This document shows positions 1 to 4,601 of a DNA stretch of 5,344 bases, in pieces. How positions within the stretch are numbered: the stretch's first letter is position 1; each line of letters begins with the position of its first letter. The translations under genes and the position numbers were made by a program. Origin of the DNA: Bacteroidales bacterium (GTDB lineage Bacteria > Bacteroidota > Bacteroidia > Bacteroidales > F082); assembly GCA_024762735.1 (NCBI GenBank), contig JANTGU010000178.1, forward strand, positions 1-5,344. The letters are read 5' to 3'. Under the pieces are notes generated by a model. The model was not told where the DNA came from and did not search any database. It saw nothing but the letters and a program-made list of their open reading frames with translations.

Positions 1-340
1 AGTGTTGCTTTTGAGCAATGCTCAAATCGATGTTAAAGTCTTTTACAAAAGGTTCAATTTTTTTGGCTGACCATCGCGTATCCATCAGCCACCCATAAAA
101 CTCGGAAACAAATTTTCGCTTAACCAGCGTTTGAAGGGCCACCTCTCCCAGCGGGTTGTAGTAAAGCCACTTTAACCAGGCTTCACCGGCCACTTTTTCA
201 GTTTTAATAGCACTTGTCGGGCGGTCAACATAACGAATAGGTTTGGCGTTGGGGGTAGGATACAATCCCAGTCCCAACAGGACTACCAGCAACGAAATCC
301 AAACAAATAATTTGGTTGATTTTTTGGTCGGCAGTTTCAT
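1..340 (-). CDS. psd: Phosphatidylserine decarboxylase, N-terminal part (runs off left edge)
   Basis: This is the first 113 codons of a gene cut by the window edge. Psd decarboxylates phosphatidylserine to phosphatidylethanolamine at the inner membrane, using a pyruvoyl group made by self-cleavage. The cleavage motif lies in the missing C-terminal part and could not be checked. The translation starts MKLPTKKSTK, then has a hydrophobic segment at about residues 11-27, which I read as a membrane anchor. After it comes the N-terminal signature of the large, clostridial-type Psd: IRYVDRPT (35-42), EKVAGEAWLKWLYYNPLG (48-65), FVSEFYGWLMD (77-87) and SAKKIEPFVKDFNIDLS (91-107). The ATG at 338-340 begins two bases after the TAA of the cytochrome c gene, so the two are almost certainly co-transcribed and probably translationally coupled. 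The family call rests on remembered motif similarity. It is fairly secure for the family and less so for in vivo substrate, because the catalytic half is not visible. Confidence 0.82.
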   Translation of the reverse strand, partial: MKLPTKKSTKLFVWISLLVVLLGLGLYPTPNAKPIRYVDRPTSAIKTEKVAGEAWLKWLYYNPLGEVALQTLVKRKFVSEFYGWLMDTRWSAKKIEPFVKDFNIDLSIAQKQH

Positions 341-342
341 TT

Positions 343-1128
343 TTACTCTTCAAAGTAGTTGTCAAACAATCGCGCATGCACTTCGAGCAAACCTTTGTAT
401 TTCTCTCCCTCTTCCACGGTCTTTACCTCCATCAACTGATGCATATTGTTTTCAAGGCCATGAAAAAAAGCATGCAATTGTTCAAAAGCTTCTCCTTGAT
501 TGTTTTCATCCAATAGCACCTTTTTGGCTTCAGCAAACAGATCCTTTCCAAGTTGACGATAATCGCCCACCTCTTTTCCAGAGAAGTCAGACACCATGGT
601 ATTCACTGACTTCATGGTTTCGATAGTAAGGTGATCCACTTTCCACTTTTTTCCGTCGTTCAGGGTTAACGATGACATTTCAGCCATCCTCTGGTTCCTA
701 TTGTCAGCCCCGTTGTGCATCTCAGTCATCATGACCGGTTTGTCCAGTTCATTGTCAAACATATAGCCGGCAATGGCTACCAAATCATCTTCAGGATATG
801 CCAGTGGGGGCATTATTTTAAATTTCCGGACAGCCCCCGGCATCAACACTTTTTCCATCGATGGATGATGGACCCAGCTTACAATGGCATTAATAAAGTC
901 ATCCCTTTGGGGAAAATTGGGTTGATAATGACGTTTGACCATGATCATAGGAGGTGCGAGCATCTGGTCATGACTTGTTACATTGGGATTATGGCAGGCA
1001 TAACAGTAGGTTGTCATTAGTTGATAACCCCGCTCAACCGTGGCCGATTTATCTTGTTGAGCTATTATTGACTGAGTTAGAAAAAGCAAGATACCCGTGC
1101 TTAGCAGCAAACGTGATAAAATTTTCAT
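343..1128 (-). CDS. Exported mono-heme c-type cytochrome with C-terminal helical domain
   Basis: This 261-residue protein has a signal peptide (residues 1-23, basic start, hydrophobic core, likely cleavage after SIIA), so it is probably periplasmic. The N-terminal half is a class I-like cytochrome c domain: a single heme-attachment motif CYACH at 42-46 (codons at 991-1005) and a likely axial methionine, Met106, in the context KIMPPL, followed by a helix DDLVAIAGYMFD typical of the end of such domains. An acidic, Met-rich linker follows at about 127-153. The rest (about 154-261) is a predicted all-helical domain opening with LTLNDGKKWKVD (154-165) and containing LHAFFHGLENNMHQL (218-232), with His219, His223 and His230. 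It resembles small periplasmic helical proteins I remember from Bacteroidota. Its function is unknown to me. No partner oxidase, reductase or heme-maturation gene is in the window. It is followed after two bases by psd. The electron-transfer role follows from the heme motif; any link to phospholipid metabolism is inference from the gene pair. Confidence 0.86.
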   Translation of the reverse strand: MKILSRLLLSTGILLFLTQSIIAQQDKSATVERGYQLMTTYCYACHNPNVTSHDQMLAPPMIMVKRHYQPNFPQRDDFINAIVSWVHHPSMEKVLMPGAVRKFKIMPPLAYPEDDLVAIAGYMFDNELDKPVMMTEMHNGADNRNQRMAEMSSLTLNDGKKWKVDHLTIETMKSVNTMVSDFSGKEVGDYRQLGKDLFAEAKKVLLDENNQGEAFEQLHAFFHGLENNMHQLMEVKTVEEGEKYKGLLEVHARLFDNYFEE

Positions 1129-1248
1129 AGTGCTTATAATTTTGTGTTTAGCTAATATTACGTTCTTTATGTTTTGTCACGTTTTTTTCATGCTGCGCGA
1201 AAAAAAACACGCCAAAACGGGTTTTCTATTTTTAATTCCCGGGGTTAA

Positions 1249-1266
1249 TCCCGATAGCTATCGGGA
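1249..1266. repeat. Perfect 18-bp palindrome TCCCGATAGCTATCGGGA
   Basis: The sequence TCCCGATAGCTATCGGGA is identical to its own reverse complement. As RNA it could form a seven-base-pair stem closed by an AGCT loop. No T-run follows on either strand, so it is not a classic rho-independent terminator. From memory, CCCGATAGCTATCGGG is a recurrent intergenic palindrome in Bacteroidota genomes; its copy number here cannot be judged from one window. It could act as an mRNA 3'-end stabiliser or a repeat-family element. Confidence 0.8.
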
Positions 1267-1279
1267 CGGGCTATTAGTA

Positions 1280-1300
1280 TTCGACCCTTACAGGGTCGGA
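1280..1300. repeat. Inverted repeat, 9-bp stem with 3-base loop
   Basis: The arms TTCGACCCT (1280-1288) and AGGGTCGGA (1292-1300) pair over nine positions, with one G-T wobble, around the loop TAC. It lies 13 bases from the 18-bp palindrome and inside the same GC-rich island. There is no flanking T-run, so terminator activity is unlikely. It is probably part of the same composite intergenic repeat. Confidence 0.7.
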
Positions 1301-1314
1301 TAATCATGCCCCTG

Positions 1315-1373
1315 CCCGCCCCCGCCAGAATGACCTTGTCGGGCTGGCGTACCGAACAGTACGTTCGGGCGGG
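1315..1373. repeat. GC-rich nested inverted repeats (branched structure possible)
   Basis: Two short hairpins sit side by side inside an outer pairing. The first pairs CGCCAG (1323-1328) with CTGGCG (1344-1349). The second pairs CCGAAC (1352-1357) with GTTCGG (1363-1368) around an AGTAC loop. The outer pairing CCCGCCC (1315-1321) with GGGCGGG (1367-1373) shares two bases with the second hairpin, so a shortened outer stem would enclose both and give a three-way junction. The composition differs sharply from the AT-rich flanks, which suggests an inserted REP-like element rather than ordinary leader sequence. No protein-coding or known riboswitch pattern was recognised. Confidence 0.6.
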
Positions 1374-1424
1374 TGTGTCGTTATACCCCCTTGATTGTTT
1401 CAGATGCAAAAAATGTATAAAACA

Positions 1425-1607
1425 CTATTTGCCCTGAACAGCATAATAGCATCTTTTGGGAGAAACAATTTTTTCTTCCACTTTGAGTTTTTTGATGGCT
1501 TTGTCAACCTCTTTTTTGTCAATTCCGCTCCTCTCGGCAATTTCGCCTGATTTTAACGGCTTGTCAGCCTCTTTTAGCGTGCTGAGTACCATGTCTTTTG
1601 TTTCCAT
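1425..1607 (-). CDS. Small winged-helix DNA-binding protein (60 aa)
   Basis: The product is a single compact winged-helix domain. An initial helix (METKDMVLSTLKE) is followed by a helix-turn-helix, with PLKSGEIAERSG (17-28) as the first part and the recognition helix DKKEVDKAIKKLKVE at 30-44. A beta-wing ending EKIVSPKRCYYAV (45-57) completes it. I chose the ATG at 1605-1607. The longer open frame back to 1709 would overlap the end of the DUF1015 gene, and its extra residues do not look like a domain. Similar 60-70-residue proteins with a conserved SPKRCYY-like wing occur, as I recall, in Bacteroidota and Deltaproteobacteria, usually annotated as hypothetical or MarR/ArsR-like. It has no ligand or dimerisation domain beyond the winged helix. 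The gene begins 55 bases after the DUF1015 stop with no terminator between, so it is probably co-transcribed and could regulate this locus. The targets are unknown. The fold call is good; the regulatory role is inferred. Confidence 0.78.
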   Translation of the reverse strand: METKDMVLSTLKEADKPLKSGEIAERSGIDKKEVDKAIKKLKVEEKIVSPKRCYYAVQGK

Positions 1608-1662
1608 GAGTTCTAAATTTTGTACTGCTATTAAACAATTCCTTTCTAATGTAATGGTGTCG

Positions 1663-2910
1663 TTAATCCAGCTCGTGAATAACCAATCCCGAACGCAGCT
1701 TAGGTTCAAACCAGGTGGTTTTAGGAGGCATGATCAAGCCGCTGTCGGCAATATTGATAAGCTGCTGCATGCTAACGGGATAAAGGGCAAAAGCCACTTT
1801 CATCTCACCGCTGTCCACACGCTTTTTCAGTTCACCAAGTCCGCGAATACCCCCCACGAAGTCAATGCGTTTTGAAGTACGCAAATCTTCGATACCCAGC
1901 AACGGGTTCAAGACCTCGTTGGTAAGAATCGTAACATCCAACACTCCAATGGGGTCGTTATCATCATAGGTATTATTGTGAGCCGTAAGTTTATACCAAC
2001 GGTGGTTCATGTACATCGAGAACTCGTGCAGGCCGACCGGCTTATACTCTTCGGTGCCCATATCTTCAACCCTGAAACTTTGGCTTAGTTTTTCTAAAAA
2101 CTCATCTTCACCCAGGCCATTCAAGTCTTTTATTACCCGGTTGTAGTCGATGATGGTAAGTTGGTTATCAGGAAAATGAACCGCTAAAAAGAAGTTATAC
2201 TCTTCGTTGCCGGTATGGTTGGGATTATTTTTTCTTTTTTCGTTACCCACCAGGGCAGCAGCAGCCGTCCTATGATGACCATCGGCCACATAAACGGAGG
2301 GCATGGCTTCAAAATGTTTAATGATGGTATTCATCATTTTCCGGTCAGAAATCACCCAAAAATGATGTCCCACGCCATCCTCAGCCGTAAAATCATATTC
2401 GGGCGTATGGCTTTTGGCATACTCCATAATCATACTATCGAGTTCCTGGTTGGCAGGATAGGAAAAGAAAACCGGCTCCATGTTGGCATTGGTGATGCGC
2501 ACATGCTTCATACGGTCTTCCTCTTTATCTTTTCGGGTAAGCTCGTGTTTTTTAATCACATTATTCATGTAATCGTCCACGCTGGCACAGCCCACAATGC
2601 CGTATTGTGTTTTACCCCACATGGTTTGGGCGTAAATATACAGTTTATCGTCTTCGTCTTGTTTTAACCATCCCCTGGATTTAAAAGCATCAAGGTTTTT
2701 TTTCGCCTGATCGTACACCTCCTGGCTGTAAAGGCTAATACCTTCAGGCAGGTCGATTTCGGGTTTAATAATGTGCAGCAAGGAGTACTCGTTGCCTTCA
2801 GCCTCCACGCGTGCTTCCTTCGAGTTTAAAACGTCGTAAGGGCGGGATGCCAGTTTATCAGCTATTTCTTTTGGAGGACGAAGTCCTTTGAATGCTTTAA
2901 GTGTAGCCAT
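1663..2910 (-). CDS. DUF1015 family protein, candidate serine/phosphoserine-related enzyme
   Basis: This 415-residue cytosolic protein is a full-length member of the DUF1015 family (COG4198 as I recall). Family features in order are KGLRPP (8-13), SRPYDVLN (22-29), YSLLHIIKPEIDLP (42-55), the charged stretch KKHELTRKDKEEDRMKH (120-136), GHHFWVISD (181-189) and VADGHHRTAAAAL (208-220). The start at 2910 matches the usual family N-terminus, and no signal peptide or membrane segment is visible. The family has no function I can state as established. The DGHHR motif (210-214) recalls the G-x-H-R region that contacts nucleotide in ParB/sulfiredoxin-fold proteins, including the free serine kinases SerK and SbnI. 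Being close to serA and serC, with no serB in view, it may act on serine or O-phosphoserine; this is inference. A strong terminator separates it from the upstream genes, so it probably has its own promoter in 2911-2990. The winged-helix gene follows it. Confidence 0.9.
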   Translation of the reverse strand: MATLKAFKGLRPPKEIADKLASRPYDVLNSKEARVEAEGNEYSLLHIIKPEIDLPEGISLYSQEVYDQAKKNLDAFKSRGWLKQDEDDKLYIYAQTMWGKTQYGIVGCASVDDYMNNVIKKHELTRKDKEEDRMKHVRITNANMEPVFFSYPANQELDSMIMEYAKSHTPEYDFTAEDGVGHHFWVISDRKMMNTIIKHFEAMPSVYVADGHHRTAAAALVGNEKRKNNPNHTGNEEYNFFLAVHFPDNQLTIIDYNRVIKDLNGLGEDEFLEKLSQSFRVEDMGTEEYKPVGLHEFSMYMNHRWYKLTAHNNTYDDNDPIGVLDVTILTNEVLNPLLGIEDLRTSKRIDFVGGIRGLGELKKRVDSGEMKVAFALYPVSMQQLINIADSGLIMPPKTTWFEPKLRSGLVIHELD

Positions 2911-2954
2911 TTTGTTAAGGGTTAATGATTGTTAAATGGATATTAATAAAATGA

Positions 2955-2967
2955 TTTCAACTTGAAA
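2955..2967. promoter_or_regulatory. 13-bp inverted repeat upstream of the DUF1015 gene, possible operator
   Basis: TTTCAA and TTGAAA flank a single central C in the spacer between the terminator and the DUF1015 start, 45 bases upstream of its ATG. The position suits an operator or promoter-proximal site on the minus strand. A 13-bp AT-rich palindrome can occur by chance in this kind of spacer, and no second copy was seen near the other genes. No clear promoter motif accompanies it. Confidence 0.25.
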
Positions 2968-2990
2968 GGGAACCTAACCTGTCAGGAAAA

Positions 2991-3025
2991 AAAAATCCGA
3001 CTACTCCCTGAGCAGTCGGATTTTT
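2991..3025 (-). terminator. Strong rho-independent terminator after the four-helix-bundle gene
   Basis: The arms AAAAATCCGACT (2991-3002) and AGTCGGATTTTT (3014-3025) are perfectly complementary over 12 bp. The loop can extend the stem by CTC/GAG (3004-3006 with 3010-3012) across one A-C mismatch. Read on the minus strand, the GC part of the stem runs directly into nine consecutive T (complement of 2987-2995). It starts 13 bases beyond the stop codon of the four-helix-bundle gene, so it should end the serC-serA transcript before the DUF1015 gene. The plus strand also ends in five T, but no plus-strand gene is present to need it. Confidence 0.9.
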
Positions 3026-3038
3026 AATAAAATACCTG

Positions 3039-3578
3039 TTACATTCTGTTCATGTAATCGGTGTTACCACCCATCGAATTATAAGGGTCGTAATTGGATT
3101 CACGGTTGTTGTAACGATTATTGTTATCGTAATTATTGTTATAATTAGGATTGTTGTAATTGTTTGAACGCTGCAGCGATGAAATAAGTGCACCAATCAT
3201 TTTGGTCATTTCCATCAACACGCCTCTCGATTCTTCCTCGGCAGTGTCGGTAAGCAGGTTCTGACGTACCGCAAGCGTAGTGTAAACAACACACTGGCGG
3301 ATAGAGCTTTTTGCCATTTTTAAGTAGTGGACAAATTGGCTTTTGTTGCGCGCTGATCCCTCTGAAATATACAGGGAAATACTGCGGGCAGCTTCGTTAA
3401 AACGTAAAGCAAGTTTAGTCCTGTCTTCTTCAGGAAAAAGCATGGTTTTTTCTTGTACCCAGTTAACATAGTCAAGAGATTTGTGATAAATCCTCAAATC
3501 CTCAAACCGGAAAAAGGTTACCGGTCTTTCTTCTTCTTGTCTTTCTGGTCTCTCTGGTCTCTCTTCTTGATAGTCCAT
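3039..3578 (-). CDS. Four-helix-bundle protein (IVP/Avd-like) with charged head and Asn/Tyr-rich tail
   Basis: This 179-residue product has three parts. Residues 1-19 are very charged and repetitive (RPERPERQEEERP), partly encoded by two adjacent copies of the same 9-bp unit at 3545-3562. Residues 22-136 match the four-helix-bundle family first described from 23S rRNA intervening sequences and related to the Avd protein of diversity-generating retroelements: FRFEDLRIYHKSLDYVNWV (23-41), LALRFNEAARSISLYISEGSA (56-76, the typical R-x-x-x-S-x-x-x-x-I-x-E-G pattern), then SQFVHYLKMAKSSIRQC (80-96). Residues 139-179 are low complexity, with 17 Asn and 7 Tyr in 41 residues. The usual family protein is about 120 residues, so head and tail are extensions. 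There is no reverse transcriptase, variable repeat or rRNA here, so a retroelement role is not supported. It follows serA by 81 AT-rich bases and is closed by the terminator. The function is unknown; a scaffold or nucleic-acid-binding adaptor is a guess. Confidence 0.85.
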   Translation of the reverse strand: MDYQEERPERPERQEEERPVTFFRFEDLRIYHKSLDYVNWVQEKTMLFPEEDRTKLALRFNEAARSISLYISEGSARNKSQFVHYLKMAKSSIRQCVVYTTLAVRQNLLTDTAEEESRGVLMEMTKMIGALISSLQRSNNYNNPNYNNNYDNNNRYNNRESNYDPYNSMGGNTDYMNRM

Positions 3579-3659
3579 ATCACATTAATTTAAGTTTGTA
3601 AATAATAAATTTAATTTTGGTTTTTCTATTTAATTGGGATTGTTGGTACTTTATGATGG

Positions 3660-4580
3660 TTAATTTACTTTAAAAGTTGCATCGCCCTTTTCAATAAATC
3701 CTATAATTTGGTTAGCAGCAGCTTTTCCCGCGTTGATATTGGCCTCGGCAGTTTGAGCGCCCATCTTTTTAGGCGTAAAGAAAAATCTGCCTTCAAATTT
3801 TTCGGCTATTACCGCTTTGTTGTCAGGTGCCACATCGGAGAGATATTGAAAACCCGGTTTTTCTTCAAAAACCTTTACAATATCCTCTTCGTCAATCACC
3901 TCTTTACGGGCGGTATTTATCAACACAGCATGATCTTTCATGTTGGAAAGCAGTGCGTGGTTAATGCTTTTGATGGTGTGCTGGTTGGCAGGAATGTGCA
4001 GGCTTACATAGTCGCAGTCAGCATACATTTCTTCCACTTTATCAAAAACCTGAACCCCATCCGCTTCCATAGCCTCTTTAGGCACGAAAGGATCGAAGGC
4101 TGCTACCGACATACCAAATCCTTTGGCAATGCGTGCAACATTTTTCCCCACGTTACCATAGGCATGAATACCGATTTTTTTTCCTTTTAGTTCGGTGCCC
4201 GACGTTCCGTTAAAGTGGTTTCTGGCCTGAAACACCATCATTCCCAATACCAGTTCAGCCACGGCATTCGAGTTTTGACCCGGCGTATTCATCACGGTAA
4301 TACCTTTAGCAGCAGCTGCTTCAAGGTTAACGTTGTCGTAGCCGGCTCCGGCACGGACTACTATTTTAAGATTTTGAGCCGCATCAATAACAGCGGGCGT
4401 CACTTTGTCGCTTCTGATAATCATCGCGTCAACATCTTTAACAGCTGTTAACAACTCTCCTTCGCCCTCGTATTTTTCGAGGAAGCGGTATTCGTATCCG
4501 GCATTGTCAAAAACCGATTTTATCTGCTCGACAGCCGCTTTGGCAAATGGCTTTACGGTGGCAATAAGTACTTTTGGCAT
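3660..4580 (-). CDS. serA: D-3-phosphoglycerate dehydrogenase, short ACT-less form (type IIIK-like)
   Basis: SerA oxidises 3-phosphoglycerate to 3-phosphohydroxypyruvate with NAD, the first step of serine synthesis. The 306 residues contain only the substrate- and nucleotide-binding domains. There is no ACT or ASB regulatory domain, so serine feedback through ACT is not expected. Visible features are VVRAGAGYDNV (74-84), NTPGQNSNAVAEL (98-110), the Rossmann loop GIHAYGNVGKNVARIAKGFG (137-156), LHIPANQHT (194-202), INTARKEVID (221-230, with the catalytic Arg225), and FTPKKMGAQTAEANINAG near the C-terminus. The TPH histidine of canonical enzymes is Lys271 here (codon 3768-3770), and the partner glutamate position falls at about Asn254. 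This is the arrangement of type IIIK enzymes such as the Entamoeba one, and I recall the same motif in Bacteroides SerA. The gene starts 21 bases after the serC stop, forming an operon. The other 2-hydroxyacid dehydrogenases are less likely given the serC neighbour. Confidence 0.93.
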   Translation of the reverse strand: MPKVLIATVKPFAKAAVEQIKSVFDNAGYEYRFLEKYEGEGELLTAVKDVDAMIIRSDKVTPAVIDAAQNLKIVVRAGAGYDNVNLEAAAAKGITVMNTPGQNSNAVAELVLGMMVFQARNHFNGTSGTELKGKKIGIHAYGNVGKNVARIAKGFGMSVAAFDPFVPKEAMEADGVQVFDKVEEMYADCDYVSLHIPANQHTIKSINHALLSNMKDHAVLINTARKEVIDEEDIVKVFEEKPGFQYLSDVAPDNKAVIAEKFEGRFFFTPKKMGAQTAEANINAGKAAANQIIGFIEKGDATFKVN

Positions 4581-4601
4581 GATCGCTGGTATTATAGTTT
4601 T

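Larger units (their letters stand above)
1129..1424. other. 296-base intergenic region holding a repeat island and the cytochrome leader
   Basis: No convincing gene is present. The part next to the winged-helix gene (1374-1424) is plain. The middle (about 1238-1375) is much richer in G and C than its surroundings and is full of inverted repeats, which are listed separately. The part next to the cytochrome gene (1129-1237) is AT-rich and should contain the minus-strand promoter and leader of the cytochrome-psd pair. I did not find a clear match to the Bacteroides TTTG / TAnnTTTG promoter consensus there. A run of seven T (1182-1188) faces a run of eight A (1200-1207) across a short GC-rich loop and could fold into a weak AT hairpin in the leader. 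No clear intrinsic terminator with a U-tract follows the winged-helix gene. Confidence 0.6.

Noticed and set aside
243..626. Plus-strand open frame of 127 codons
   Set aside because: It lies antisense to psd and the cytochrome gene, whose frames carry clear family motifs. The plus-strand translation shows no recognisable domain.
1249..1300. Intrinsic terminator for the DUF1015-winged-helix unit
   Set aside because: The hairpins are strong but neither is followed by a T-run on the minus strand, so they do not meet the pattern of a rho-independent terminator.
1097..1303. Plus-strand open frame of 68 codons across the start of the cytochrome gene and the repeat island
   Set aside because: Its N-terminal part is antisense to the signal peptide, the rest is translated palindrome, and no supporting start signal is seen.
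1249..1373. CRISPR array or attachment site
   Set aside because: The repeats are inverted and mutually different, with no regular spacer spacing, and no integrase or tRNA gene is nearby.
1608..1709. Upstream extension of the winged-helix gene to an ATG at 1709
   Set aside because: It would overlap the last codons of the DUF1015 gene, and the added residues do not resemble a domain. The ATG at 1607 starts the protein where the winged-helix fold starts.
2215..2667. Plus-strand open frame of 150 codons
   Set aside because: It is wholly antisense to the conserved core of the DUF1015 gene, including the DGHHR region. Its His/Ile/Phe-rich composition is typical of a reverse-strand shadow.
3039..3578. 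Diversity-generating retroelement or rRNA intervening-sequence context for the four-helix-bundle gene
   Set aside because: There is no reverse transcriptase, no template/variable repeat pair and no rRNA in the window; only the fold resembles Avd/IVP proteins.
3579..3659. Promoter for the four-helix-bundle gene
   Set aside because: The spacer is AT-rich and contains partial matches to the Bacteroides -7 motif, but none with a properly spaced -33 TTTG, so I do not report one.
3708..4190. Plus-strand open frame of 160 codons
   Set aside because: It is antisense to serA and has no family features; serA in the other strand is unmistakable.
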